From JAZNQN01 sp045656005 (GTDB taxonomy: Bacteria > Bacillota > Clostridia > UMGS1883 > UMGS1540): 64,000 bases of DNA. Both the position numbers and the translations under genes were made by a program. The stretch lies in assembly GCA_045656005.1 (NCBI GenBank), contig JAZOQG010000032.1:21482-85481 (forward strand), given 5' to 3'. Below are positions 49,922-58,604 of this stretch, in pieces (within the stretch, counting starts at the first letter, position 1; every line of letters starts with the position of its first letter). The notes beneath the pieces are model-generated. The model did not search any database, was not told where the DNA came from, and saw nothing but the letters and a program-made list of their open reading frames with translations.

Positions 49922-51427
49922 ATGACACTTAAAGAAAATTTATCAAGATATCTAGATGCAGGTTTCCCGATATTGTACATAAATACATTTGAAGAAGCGA
50001 ATGTAGAAGAAATAATAAAAGAAGTTGTAGATAAACACACTATTGCCACGTGGAGCAAAGCAAGAGGCTACGGCGAATATAGTTCAGAAACAAAAGAATG
50101 GATTGTTCCAACATCAAAGGATATGTTTCAGACACTAAATTCCGTGCTTAACAGTAAGGTATCAAATATTAAAGATATGAATTGTTCGTTGTTTGTTATA
50201 AAAGATGCACATGTTGAATTAGAGGATAGTGATACTATAGCTGCAATAAAAGAAATTGCAGTAAAAATCAGTTCAGGAATAGAAAGCTGTGTGATATTAA
50301 TCTCTCCTGTTGTTAAAATTCCTGTAGAGCTTGAAAAGTATATAACAATTCTTGAACCTGATTATCTTGATTATAATGGAATATGCAAGATTATCAAGGA
50401 TTTTTCAAAAGAATACAACATATCAATAATTGATAAGTTGATTGAAGACATGGCGATGGCATTCAAAGGATTGTCAGAATTTGAAATAAAGAATATACTT
50501 GCACTTGCATATACGGATGATGGTTCTCTTTCTAAAAAAGACTTAGGGTTAATTTTCGAACAGAAGAAACAGATGATTCTAAAATCTGGTATCCTTGAAA
50601 TGATACCTCTTAAGGAAAGTATTGATGATATTGGTGGACTCGAGAATTTGAAAGACTGGCTCAAGAGAAAAGCAAAGGTAATTACAAATATAAACTCTGC
50701 TGAAAAATTTGGTGTTGATATGCCAAAAGGAGTACTTATTGCAGGTGTTCCGGGATGCGGCAAATCACTTTGTGCTAAAGCAGCGGCAAAACTATTTGAA
50801 GTTCCATTACTTAGACTTGATATGGGTAAGCTTATGGGTAAATATCTTGGTGAGAGCGAAGCAAACCTAAGAAAAGCCATTAACCTTGCAGAAGCAATTT
50901 CTCCTTGCGTGCTCTGGGTAGACGAACTTGAAAAGGCGTTTGCAGGAATTGGCAGTGACGGAGGTCATGAAGTTACGACAAGATTGTTCGGATCGTTCCT
51001 CACATGGATGCAGGAAAAGACAAGCGGCGCATTTGTTGTTGCGACTGCAAATGACATTACAAAACTGCCACCGGAACTTTTGAGAAAAGGTCGTTTTGAC
51101 GAGATATTTTATGTAGGTCTTCCGAAAGATGATGAACGATCAACAATATTTAAAATCCATATTGTAAAAAGAAGAAAAGATGATTTGAACAACATCAAGA
51201 TAGATGAGCTTGTTGCTAAAACAAAAGGATATAGTGGAGCGGATATTGAAGGAGTTGTAAGAGAAGCTGTTGAATATGCATTTGCCGAAGGAAAAGAACA
51301 TCTTACAACCGATGACATATTAAATGCTATTAAAGATACAAACTCACTGTCAGTAATCATGAAAGAATCGCTTGATAAAATGGCTAAAGAATATGAAGCA
51401 AGAAAACTAAAGAATGCATCTAAATAA
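49922..51427 (+). CDS. Ycf46-like AAA+ ATPase
   Basis: The 501-residue protein has an N-terminal region resembling Ycf46-type AAA proteins (YINTFEEANVEEIIKEV, ILISPVVKIPVELEKYITILE) and a C-terminal FtsH/Cdc48-like AAA domain. Walker A is GVPGCGKS at residues 275-282; Walker B is VLWVDELEKAF near 330, followed by the arginine-finger/sensor region LPPELLRKGRFDEIF. No protease or membrane segment is present. It lies three bases after the L12-like gene. It likely remodels a partner protein in this operon, for example releasing an effector. Confidence 0.85.
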   Translation: MTLKENLSRYLDAGFPILYINTFEEANVEEIIKEVVDKHTIATWSKARGYGEYSSETKEWIVPTSKDMFQTLNSVLNSKVSNIKDMNCSLFVIKDAHVELEDSDTIAAIKEIAVKISSGIESCVILISPVVKIPVELEKYITILEPDYLDYNGICKIIKDFSKEYNISIIDKLIEDMAMAFKGLSEFEIKNILALAYTDDGSLSKKDLGLIFEQKKQMILKSGILEMIPLKESIDDIGGLENLKDWLKRKAKVITNINSAEKFGVDMPKGVLIAGVPGCGKSLCAKAAAKLFEVPLLRLDMGKLMGKYLGESEANLRKAINLAEAISPCVLWVDELEKAFAGIGSDGGHEVTTRLFGSFLTWMQEKTSGAFVVATANDITKLPPELLRKGRFDEIFYVGLPKDDERSTIFKIHIVKRRKDDLNNIKIDELVAKTKGYSGADIEGVVREAVEYAFAEGKEHLTTDDILNAIKDTNSLSVIMKESLDKMAKEYEARKLKNASK

Positions 51428-51440
51428 GGGAGGGTTGAAA

Positions 51441-52958
51441 ATGTCCGAAGAAATTAAAAATGAACTATACGAAAACAGTGATATTCAACTTGAAGGATTA
51501 AGCGAAAAAGAAGCAAGAGAATTTAAACCACTATTTTCAAAGTTTATAAATGCCTATGCAAATAAAGACGATGGAGTATCAGATAAAGAATGGCTTGCGA
51601 AACAGTTTAGAGAAGAACTACCACATTTGACTGAAGAAGCTGCAGAGAAAATGGCATCAGAAACGGTTGATTCCATAAGAGAATATGATGAGAACCTTAA
51701 AGACTTAAACGACTCTTGCAAACAAGGAGAAACAAAAGAAAGTTGGTTTTCTGACAGAGTTGCAAAAGCATCTTCAGGTGTATCTGTTATCAACTATGGC
51801 AATTATCTTAACAGTATTGACAATGCAGTATCAATTGCTAATGAACAAATGCTTCGCACTATTACAACTAAAGCAGGCGATGTAAGTCGTTCAATGAATC
51901 TTGATGGATTTATGGCTGAACAGCATCATGTTAATACATTTAATATGAGAGCTGCACTCGAAAAGAGCGGATTCCACGCTGAAGTTTGTGTACCTGAACC
52001 AGGGCAGACATATGGACTTAACTCGTTTGATACTGTTATAAAGGATGTTTCAGGAAAGATCGTCCATCAATATCAGTTCAAGTATGGCGCTGATGCAAAA
52101 GCAACTATTAACCTTATCAAATCCGGAAACTATAATAACCAGAGATTAGTTGTCCCAGCTGAGCAACTAGAGGAAGTAAGAGCTGCATTCCCCGGTAAAA
52201 CTGTAGAAGCATGTATTGGCGGTACAGACAAAGTTGCAATTCATAGTGATTCTCTTACAAAACAACAAGTTAAGGATATGCAGTTGAAGGCACAGGAAGG
52301 TTCCCTTCCTCCGTCAAACGATTGGAACGATTTCAATACAAAAGAACTTGCGAAGAATCTTGGGAAGAATGCAGGTGCTGCTGGGCTTCAAGCTGCTGCT
52401 ATTGCGGCAGGTTTCACTCTTGTAGATAGAATTATTAGAGATGAGCCTATTGATGCAGAAGAAACAGTAGAGGTAGCTCTCAAAACAGGAACAGATGCAG
52501 GTGTTAAGGCTGCGGTGGCTGGCGCTTTAAAAGTAGGTTCAGAACGAGAAATAATCAAAGTGATTCCAAAGGGGACTCCTGTAGGAATAATCGCTAATGT
52601 CGCATGTGTGGCAATAGAAAATGTGAAAATTCTTGCTAAAGTGGCAAGTGGCAAATATACAATGTTCCAAGGTCTTGAACATATGGGAAGAACAACTTTA
52701 TCTATGACGTATGGTATTGGCTGGGGTATGGGTGGTTCTGCAATTGGAGCTGCTGCATTAGGTTGGATACCTGTTGTTGGACCGTTCATTGGCGGTCTTA
52801 TTGGCGGTATGGTTGCCTATGCTGCGGGTTCAAAATTCGGAGAAGCAGTATTCAGCGGATTAAAAATAGTAGGCAAAGGAGCTATTAATGCAGTAAAATC
52901 TGCATGGGCTGGAATAAAAAGCGCAGGGAGAAAAATTAAAGGCAAGTTGTTTGGATAA
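51441..52958 (+). CDS. Putative effector: nuclease-like domain plus Gly-rich hydrophobic C-terminus
   Basis: The 505-residue protein has a helical N-terminus, then a region with candidate PD-(D/E)xK residues: Glu160 (FMAEQHH), Asp197 (LNSFDTVIKD) and Gln212-x-Lys214 (YQFKYG). The C-terminal third holds Ala/Gly-rich hydrophobic segments (GMGGSAIGAAALGWIPVVG, FIGGLIGGMVAYAAGSKFG) and a basic tail, like membrane-inserting proteins. The start at 51441 has a GGGAGGG site. It is the last gene of the WYL operon. Nuclease activity and membrane insertion are both inferred, and one may be wrong. Confidence 0.62.
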   Translation: MSEEIKNELYENSDIQLEGLSEKEAREFKPLFSKFINAYANKDDGVSDKEWLAKQFREELPHLTEEAAEKMASETVDSIREYDENLKDLNDSCKQGETKESWFSDRVAKASSGVSVINYGNYLNSIDNAVSIANEQMLRTITTKAGDVSRSMNLDGFMAEQHHVNTFNMRAALEKSGFHAEVCVPEPGQTYGLNSFDTVIKDVSGKIVHQYQFKYGADAKATINLIKSGNYNNQRLVVPAEQLEEVRAAFPGKTVEACIGGTDKVAIHSDSLTKQQVKDMQLKAQEGSLPPSNDWNDFNTKELAKNLGKNAGAAGLQAAAIAAGFTLVDRIIRDEPIDAEETVEVALKTGTDAGVKAAVAGALKVGSEREIIKVIPKGTPVGIIANVACVAIENVKILAKVASGKYTMFQGLEHMGRTTLSMTYGIGWGMGGSAIGAAALGWIPVVGPFIGGLIGGMVAYAAGSKFGEAVFSGLKIVGKGAINAVKSAWAGIKSAGRKIKGKLFG

Positions 52959-53041
52959 GGCAGTTTTGCACTTTGTAGCATAATAATATGAATGGACGGA
53001 ATAAAAGAGTTTTGTCCAAAATACAAAAATTGAAAGGACTG

Positions 53042-53113
53042 ATGAATATGCGAAAAAATATTATTTTGAATCTAAAATCTAAAACACATGTGCTTGGAGG
53101 AAGAACAAAATAA
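53042..53113 (+). CDS. Possible 23-residue leader peptide upstream of rtcB
   Basis: A short frame with a good AAAGGA site encodes MNMRKNIILNLKSKTHVLGG plus RTK, strongly basic. It ends 46 bases before rtcB, just before a hairpin covering the rtcB ribosome site. It could be a leader whose translation affects that hairpin, or noncoding. Confidence 0.35.
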   Translation: MNMRKNIILNLKSKTHVLGGRTK

Positions 53114-53120
53114 TAAGTTT

Positions 53121-53151
53121 CTTTCTCTGATGCACAAGCATTAGCAGAAAG
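53121..53151 (+). promoter_or_regulatory. Hairpin occluding the rtcB ribosome site
   Basis: CTTTCT-CTGATGC (53121-53133) pairs with GCATTAG-C-AGAAAG (53138-53151) with one bulged C and one G-T pair. The AGAAAGGA ribosome site of rtcB is in the 3' arm. Confidence 0.55.
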
Positions 53152-53159
53152 GAAAATGT

Positions 53160-54257
53160 ATGATTAAAATTAATGGAAACTATGCAGAAGCAATGATCTA
53201 TTCCAATGAACTCGACAGAGGTTCAGAAGGATTGATGAAAGCATTATGTAATAGCGTTATCGCTGAAAAAAGTAAGATCAGAGTAATGCCAGATGTGCAT
53301 CCGGGAAAGGGATGTGCAGTAGGTATGACAATGACTCTGAATAAAAAAGTTGCTCCCGGACTTGTAGGAGTTGATATCGGTTGTGGAATGGGAGTGTTTA
53401 AGGTAAAGTCGAAGCGCCTGGAATTACAGCAGCTTGATAAAGTTGTTCAAAGTAAAATACCATCAGGTATGAACATCAGAACAACACCACATAGATTTGC
53501 TGAAATGACAGAACTTGACAAGCTCAAATGTGCAAAGCATATCCGCATCGATAAATCCTTATTGGGACTTGGAACACTTGGCGGAGGTAATCACTTCATT
53601 GAACTAGATAAGTCGGTAGATGGTTATTACCTTGTTATTCATAGCGGCAGCAGACATCTTGGCGTTGAGGTGGAAAGATACTATCATGAACTCGCATATG
53701 AAAGAACAAAAGATGTAGTTCCGTATGAGTTTGCGTTTCTTGAAGGTGATGGGTTTGAGAATTATCTTCATGATATGAACATTGTTCAAAAATTTGCAGA
53801 ACTCAACAGACAGGCTATAGCGGATGATATCATTAAAAACCTTAAATTTGCCGAAATTGAGAGCTTTTCAACAATTCACAATTACATTGATGTTGAAAAT
53901 AAAATCCTGCGTAAAGGTGCAATTTCAGCAGAAGAAGGCGAAAAGATAATTATTCCTCTTAATATGCGAGATGGATGCCTGATTTGTGTGGGGAAAGGTA
54001 ATGAAGAATGGAACTGTTCAGCACCGCATGGAGCAGGAAGGGCATACAACAGAGCCGATACAACTAATACTTTCACTCTTTCACAGTATAAGAAGGAAAT
54101 GAAAGGCATATATTCTACAAGTATAAGTAGAGATACTCTTGATGAATGTCCAATGGCATACAAAAATTCGCAGACTATTATTGATTTAATAGAACCAACT
54201 GCTAAAATCGTTGAAATACTAAAGCCTGTATATAATTACAAGGCAGGAACGAGATGA
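53160..54257 (+). CDS. rtcB: RtcB RNA ligase
   Basis: RtcB joins 3'-phosphate or 2',3'-cyclic phosphate ends to 5'-OH ends of broken RNAs using GTP and Mn2+. The 365-residue product is of the shorter RtcB class and retains the catalytic residues: Asp72 and Cys75 (VGVDIGCGMG), the GGGNHFIE metal site, and the guanylylated His290 in CSAPHGAGRAYNR. It is followed directly by prfH, the known RtcB2-PrfH pairing for repair of cleaved ribosomal RNA. A 201-base gap with a hairpin separates it from the WYL operon. Confidence 0.95.
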   Translation: MIKINGNYAEAMIYSNELDRGSEGLMKALCNSVIAEKSKIRVMPDVHPGKGCAVGMTMTLNKKVAPGLVGVDIGCGMGVFKVKSKRLELQQLDKVVQSKIPSGMNIRTTPHRFAEMTELDKLKCAKHIRIDKSLLGLGTLGGGNHFIELDKSVDGYYLVIHSGSRHLGVEVERYYHELAYERTKDVVPYEFAFLEGDGFENYLHDMNIVQKFAELNRQAIADDIIKNLKFAEIESFSTIHNYIDVENKILRKGAISAEEGEKIIIPLNMRDGCLICVGKGNEEWNCSAPHGAGRAYNRADTTNTFTLSQYKKEMKGIYSTSISRDTLDECPMAYKNSQTIIDLIEPTAKIVEILKPVYNYKAGTR

Positions 54258-54267
54258 GGTGGTTGAA

Positions 54268-54858
54268 ATGAAATATGAAATTAGTTCAGGTAATAGCCCT
54301 GCGGAATGTGAATTGGCTGTTACCAAGTTTGCGGAATATCTTATAAAAAATTATGGTGCTGTAATTGTAAGTTCATCTGAAGGATATAATAAAGGTACGC
54401 ATCGAAGTGTTACCATCTCTGCAGATAAGGATTTATCAGAGTTTGTAGGCTCAGTTCTATGGATTTGTAAAAGCCCGTACAGGCTCGGACACAAGAGAAA
54501 AAATTGGTTTGTTGATTTCAAATTTAAGGGTGAAGTGGTAAAGATGGACTTTGATCCCGATTTATTTGTATTTTCCACATTTCATTCTGGCGGCAATGGT
54601 GGTCAAAATGTCAATAAGGCGGAAACAGGAGTCAGAGCAATCTATCCGCCGACAGGAGATATTACTGTATGTACCGATGAGAGAAGCCAACACGCAAACA
54701 AGAAAAAAGCACTTATCAGACTTGAAATTCTTATGGAAAATAGAAATATTGAAGATCAGATAAAAGGTGCTAATGATATGCGAATATCTAATGTGAACCT
54801 TGAACGAGGCAATGATGTTGCTAAATTTGAAGGCGAGAAATTCAAAAGAGTTTATTAA
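54268..54858 (+). CDS. prfH: Peptide chain release factor-like protein PrfH
   Basis: The 196-residue protein has the release-factor catalytic GGQ at residues 111-113 (HSGGNGGQNVNKAETGVRA) but lacks the codon-recognition domain, and it has the PrfH N-terminal part (KYEISSGNSPAECELAVTKFAEYL). PrfH releases peptides from ribosomes with damaged decoding centres so RtcB can repair the rRNA. The start at 54268 follows GAGGTGG; the GTG nine bases upstream lies within this site. It is 10 bases after the rtcB stop. Confidence 0.93.
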   Translation: MKYEISSGNSPAECELAVTKFAEYLIKNYGAVIVSSSEGYNKGTHRSVTISADKDLSEFVGSVLWICKSPYRLGHKRKNWFVDFKFKGEVVKMDFDPDLFVFSTFHSGGNGGQNVNKAETGVRAIYPPTGDITVCTDERSQHANKKKALIRLEILMENRNIEDQIKGANDMRISNVNLERGNDVAKFEGEKFKRVY

Positions 54859-54877
54859 AACAGAAGAATTTTTCAAC

Positions 54878-54933
54878 CCCATTATATGTCCATCTTCGTG
54901 TGTTATAATATCACCCCAAGAGCATATAATGGG
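54878..54933. repeat. 11-bp inverted repeat between prfH and the next operon
   Basis: CCCATTATATG (54878-54888) and CATATAATGGG (54923-54933) are perfect complements, 34 bases apart. A TATAAT (54904-54909) lies in the loop. It may be the prfH terminator or an operator pair around the next promoter. Confidence 0.4.
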
Positions 54934-54956
54934 AATTCTTTATTCAAGGGGGCAGT

Positions 54957-55646
54957 ATGAAACTTACATATGTAAAAAAGGCAGTTAAAGTAAAGGGCAT
55001 GACTTATACGATTATAATACCGGACAATATAGATGGATTCATTAACAATCAATATATGTTTGATGCTGACCGTGAAGGGCTTACTACAATTATGTTATCC
55101 ACGCTAATGATGATCAAGGATAAAAATATTATCCTTTACTTTCCGGTGCAAAAGAACAAGCTACCGAAGTTCTGTTATCCTAATCGGGGTGGTTATACTG
55201 TTGGTGAAAAAATAATTTACGATGTTGTATTTGTGTCTCACTCTGTACAAATGTCAATATCAAGTTGGAAAGAAATAAGAAAAGGTTTGAAATATGCAAA
55301 AGCCGATAAAGGTGTATTTAAAGTAAATATTAGTACAGAATATGATATCTACACCAAAGAATTTGAAAAGTATAAAAAGACAACAATTTATTATCAATCA
55401 AAAGACGTCTTTTGTACATACAAAAGATTTCAAACCTACTTTTTTGTCGGAGGTCACTTTTCTTTTATGGATTTATTTATATCCTTAAAAGAAATGCTGG
55501 ATTTGCCGTTAGAGGATAATTTCAAAAAAGGAGATTCGTTTGACTATACCTTTTTTTATGATAAAGAACGGGATTACCCCGAAATAGGCTTTTACGATGC
55601 GCGTTTTGAAAAACAACGCTATATAGAAAACAAAGTCCAAATATAA
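54957..55646 (+). CDS. Hypothetical protein, 229 residues
   Basis: I do not recognise this protein. It has a beta-rich N-terminus (LTYVKKAVKVKGMTYTIIIPDNIDGFIN), a mixed middle (ILYFPVQKNKLPKFCYPNRGGYTVGEKIIYDVVFVS) and many aromatic residues. No membrane segment or enzyme motif is seen. An AAGGGGGC site precedes the ATG. It starts a three-gene run with the paralogous pair at 55669 and 56487 and is 98 bases after prfH. Confidence 0.65.
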   Translation: MKLTYVKKAVKVKGMTYTIIIPDNIDGFINNQYMFDADREGLTTIMLSTLMMIKDKNIILYFPVQKNKLPKFCYPNRGGYTVGEKIIYDVVFVSHSVQMSISSWKEIRKGLKYAKADKGVFKVNISTEYDIYTKEFEKYKKTTIYYQSKDVFCTYKRFQTYFFVGGHFSFMDLFISLKEMLDLPLEDNFKKGDSFDYTFFYDKERDYPEIGFYDARFEKQRYIENKVQI

Positions 55647-55668
55647 TCAAATTACAGGAGACACAGCC

Positions 55669-56490
55669 ATGGAAATTAATGCACAAAAAACAATTTACAA
55701 AGATGCTGAAAAAATAATATGGTATATATGTCCGGATGAATATACTACTTTCTTTTATGTGAAATATGATGACGAAAGCAAGGAACGAGAACTGGTGGAA
55801 TGTCGTAATTCTTCTATCAACAACATACATGTTTATGGAGATTTTCTTTTTTACGTAAGAAATAAATACTTTTTCAGAATCAATATGAAAACGTTAAAAA
55901 TTGATTTTATTGATGAAGAAATACAGACAAGCATAATTGATAAGGATGATATAAGTATAAAATATTTTGAAAATATTATAATTGGGGTTAAAAAAGTACC
56001 AACAACAGAAAACTCTTATGAATCAACACCTGTGTTTTTTAAGGTTTCCCCTTTTTCGTTTGAAAAAGAATTTCTAGTCCACGCAATTCAAGAGTCACAA
56101 AGTGGTAAAACAGAAGATTTTGCAGGGTTTTTAATAGACTTTAACTATCATAATGACAAATTAGTTTGGGTTGTTGAAAAAAAACATACATACGCTTTGC
56201 TTGTATATGATATGAAGTCAGATACGGTCAAGAAAATTGGCGGTTGGTCATTAATGAGAAATAAAGATTTCATACCTAAAAATGAAAAAGAAAAAGATTG
56301 TATTGACGCATGGATTATCGAGGAAATCAGCGTGAAATCGGATGACAAGTGGATATATGTTTTAAAATCCGAGACGGTACATCCATATACCAAATCTGTA
56401 TATAAAATAAATTATGAAGGAACAGAAGAAGAGCTTATCGCAGAAGAGTCATTTTATAATAAAATTAATAACGGGGCTGATGTTTTATGA
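55669..56490 (+). CDS. Tandem paralogue A, beta-propeller-like hypothetical protein
   Basis: The 273-residue protein is strongly similar to its downstream neighbour: both share FFYVKY/FIWVKYADE, YGDFLFYVRNKYFFRINMKTLKIDFIDEEI and a W-I-Y-V strand near the end (SDDKWIYVLKS). The repeated strand pattern (VYGDFLFYVR, YHNDKLVWVVE, KSDDKWIYVL) suggests a beta-propeller or DUF5050-like fold without catalytic motif. Function unknown. The stop overlaps the next start (ATGA). Confidence 0.65.
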   Translation: MEINAQKTIYKDAEKIIWYICPDEYTTFFYVKYDDESKERELVECRNSSINNIHVYGDFLFYVRNKYFFRINMKTLKIDFIDEEIQTSIIDKDDISIKYFENIIIGVKKVPTTENSYESTPVFFKVSPFSFEKEFLVHAIQESQSGKTEDFAGFLIDFNYHNDKLVWVVEKKHTYALLVYDMKSDTVKKIGGWSLMRNKDFIPKNEKEKDCIDAWIIEEISVKSDDKWIYVLKSETVHPYTKSVYKINYEGTEEELIAEESFYNKINNGADVL

Positions 56491-57311
56491 TTAATAATAT
56501 AACTGAAAAGAAATCATATGTTGCAACTGATGTCGAAAAAGAAGTTTGGGTAGAAAAAGATAGTTTCCAAACAAATTTTATTTGGGTGAAATATGCGGAC
56601 GAGAACACCAAAAGAGAATTAAAAGAAGGGCGCCGAGCAAGTCAGCTTTCTGTGGATGGGGACTATCTATATTATATAAAAGATAACTATTTTTTTAGAA
56701 TACATATGAAAACATTGGCTGTTGAATTTATTGATGAAAACATATGTGCTTTTAGAATTTTCAAAGATACAGCCATTGTCATTAAATATGAACATCAGGA
56801 AGGCTTAACAGAAACAAGAGCTATATTTCTCAAGATTTCACTACCGGACCTAAAAAAAGAGTTTGTATGTAATACTAAAGAACAGAGAAATGGTGAAGAA
56901 TATAAAAATACTGAGAAAGATCGCTTACTTAGTAGCATTTTAAAATGTTGCTTTGATCGAGTGTGGAATTTTGAATTCAACGAGAAATATTTGGTATGGA
57001 TATTAAGAACAAATTTTTCCCTAATAGTTGCTTCGTCGTATGCAGATGATTATTTAATGGTGACAGAATTGGCTGCTGGCATAACAAAAAAACTCGATGA
57101 ATGGAGTGTTAAGGCTAGAATGTCTAAAAATGATTTTATCTATGGTCGTAGTCCCACATACGAAGGAAGTGTGATCAAATTAGATGAGGATTGGATTTAT
57201 ATAAAAAGAACCTGGGAAGGTTCTGATGTTGAGAACTTTAAAATCAGTTATGATGGCACTAAAAAAGAAATATTAAAGGAATTTTCAATCACCAAAAGAT
57301 GCACAAAATAG
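56487..57311 (+). CDS. Tandem paralogue B, beta-propeller-like hypothetical protein
   Basis: The 274-residue duplicate of the preceding gene has matching segments NFIWVKYADENTKRELKEGRR, VDGDYLYYIKDNYFFRIHMKTL and DWIYIKRTW. Divergence is substantial in the middle (about residues 120-190). The four-base overlap with the upstream gene indicates coupled translation. The operon ends at the hairpin 57397-57428. Confidence 0.65.
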   Translation: MINNITEKKSYVATDVEKEVWVEKDSFQTNFIWVKYADENTKRELKEGRRASQLSVDGDYLYYIKDNYFFRIHMKTLAVEFIDENICAFRIFKDTAIVIKYEHQEGLTETRAIFLKISLPDLKKEFVCNTKEQRNGEEYKNTEKDRLLSSILKCCFDRVWNFEFNEKYLVWILRTNFSLIVASSYADDYLMVTELAAGITKKLDEWSVKARMSKNDFIYGRSPTYEGSVIKLDEDWIYIKRTWEGSDVENFKISYDGTKKEILKEFSITKRCTK

Positions 57312-57396
57312 TTCGTAGAATAAATTTAAAGTCAATGCGGATATGACAGCATCAAAACCGTATTTTAGCAAGAAAATTTCTACAAATTTTAAAAGT

Positions 57397-57428
57397 GTAA
57401 GCCAATAATGAATCCCTTATTGGCTTAC
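57397..57428. terminator. Terminator after the paralogue pair
   Basis: GTAAGCCAATAA (57397-57408) pairs perfectly with TTATTGGCTTAC (57417-57428), followed by TAGTATTTTTG. It also faces the convergent nuclease-like gene. Confidence 0.8.
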
Positions 57429-57446
57429 TAGTATTTTTGTGTGTAT

Positions 57447-58121
57447 TTAATAATAAATAACGAAATGAAATTTGTCATTATCATTTCCTAAAAATATAAA
57501 GTTATAGTTTTGAGATCTATTATTTATTAAATTAAGAGTACGTTCTCTATAAGCGTATACTTCGTAATTATATTCCAAATCTATTGTTCTTGTAGGCTCT
57601 TTAGTTCTTTTTAAAAATGGGAAATATAGCAACTTTCTTTCATCAACCAAAGGATATGCCCCACTTCCTTTTCCTAATTGAATTAGTTGTGAGAATGATT
57701 TTACACAATTAAACCATCCAATAACAAATGCTACTTTTCCTTTGTTTCCCTCATCGATTTCATCCATAAACCAATCAAAGTCCTGTTGAAAAACACTCCA
57801 AGTTTTTGTAGCGGTCCATGTGTTTGATGGAGTTTTCCAATTTTTTAAATATTTTATTTCGATTTTAAAATCCTTTTGCTCAATATACAAATCATGGTTA
57901 ATTTTCTTCTCCTTTTTTGTTTTAGAACTTTCACCAACAGTGTAGTGGACTAACTGTTTAAATGGGTACCCCATTCTAACGGTAATATCCATTTCATTGA
58001 ATTTTTCATCAGCTTCTTTTTTTAATTCTTCTTTTGTATATCCCTTGTAGGATATATTTAATTCGTCAATAATTAACAGACATGTCGAGACCAAATATTG
58101 ATCTATAGTAGGTCTTCTCAT
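57447..58121 (-). CDS. PD-(D/E)xK nuclease-like protein
   Basis: The 224-residue protein has a candidate nuclease core NHDLYIEQKDFKIEIKYLKNW, with Asp77 and Glu88-x-Lys90 in the spacing of restriction-type PD-ExK enzymes, and a conserved-looking tail (WFNCVKSFSQLIQLGKGSGAYPL). No methyltransferase or helicase partner is adjacent. The start at 58121 follows AAGGAGG; the longer frame extends through the promoter. It may be a lone defence nuclease or a decayed restriction enzyme. It is divergent from the DUF6809 gene. Confidence 0.6.
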   Translation of the reverse strand: MRRPTIDQYLVSTCLLIIDELNISYKGYTKEELKKEADEKFNEMDITVRMGYPFKQLVHYTVGESSKTKKEKKINHDLYIEQKDFKIEIKYLKNWKTPSNTWTATKTWSVFQQDFDWFMDEIDEGNKGKVAFVIGWFNCVKSFSQLIQLGKGSGAYPLVDERKLLYFPFLKRTKEPTRTIDLEYNYEVYAYRERTLNLINNRSQNYNFIFLGNDNDKFHFVIYY

Positions 58122-58215
58122 TGATTTTCCTCCTTGTTTTATTAGAATAGCCATTCCATTACGACAGTAGTATGTGTAATTATAAAAAATTGTTTCGAGG
58201 TAAATAATTCCTTCG

Positions 58216-58244
58216 TTGACTTCCGTCTCTTCTTGTGGTACTGT
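58216..58244 (+). promoter_or_regulatory. Promoter of the DUF6809 gene (copy 2)
   Basis: TTGACT (58216-58221), 17 bases, TACTGT (58239-58244), followed by TTTGTGTCACAG and GGAGGTGA. The block is nearly the same as in copy 1 at 36838-36866. Confidence 0.72.
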
Positions 58245-58269
58245 TTGTGTCACAGGGAGGTGAAATCAA

Positions 58270-58554
58270 ATGAAAGTGCTTGAAGAATTCTGGTATGGAA
58301 ATATAAATCCAATGGAGAGACCATTCCAAAGACAAAGAAAGTTTGACAAGGTGTTCAGGCTATTAACCAAAAACGAAGAAGAATTGCTCAAAAACTTAAA
58401 TGAGCAGGAAAAAGAATTGTTTGACAAAACCAAAGCCTGTTATGACGAAATGATACAAATAACAGAATGTCAAACTTTTATAAAAGGATTCAAATTAGGA
58501 GCAAGATTCTTTATAGAATGCTTTGAAAATGATACCGACATATTCGATGAATGA
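58270..58554 (+). CDS. DUF6809 family small protein (copy 2)
   Basis: The 94-residue helical protein (LEEFWYGNINPMERPFQRQ...) is a close paralogue of that at 36288-36572, of unknown function. Start region, promoter and the terminator overlapping the last codons are shared with copy 1, so a whole small cassette is duplicated between the inner and outer elements. The intervening 80-residue gene of copy 1 is missing here. Confidence 0.72.
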   Translation: MKVLEEFWYGNINPMERPFQRQRKFDKVFRLLTKNEEELLKNLNEQEKELFDKTKACYDEMIQITECQTFIKGFKLGARFFIECFENDTDIFDE

Positions 58555-58573
58555 AATTCGAGTATGTCGGTAT
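58532..58573 (+). terminator. Terminator overlapping the end of DUF6809 copy 2
   Basis: ATACCGACATA (58532-58542) pairs with TATGTCGGTAT (58563-58573), followed by T residues. Confidence 0.75.
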
Positions 58574-58604
58574 TTTTATGCCTAAAATGAAAGGAGCGTA
58601 ACTT

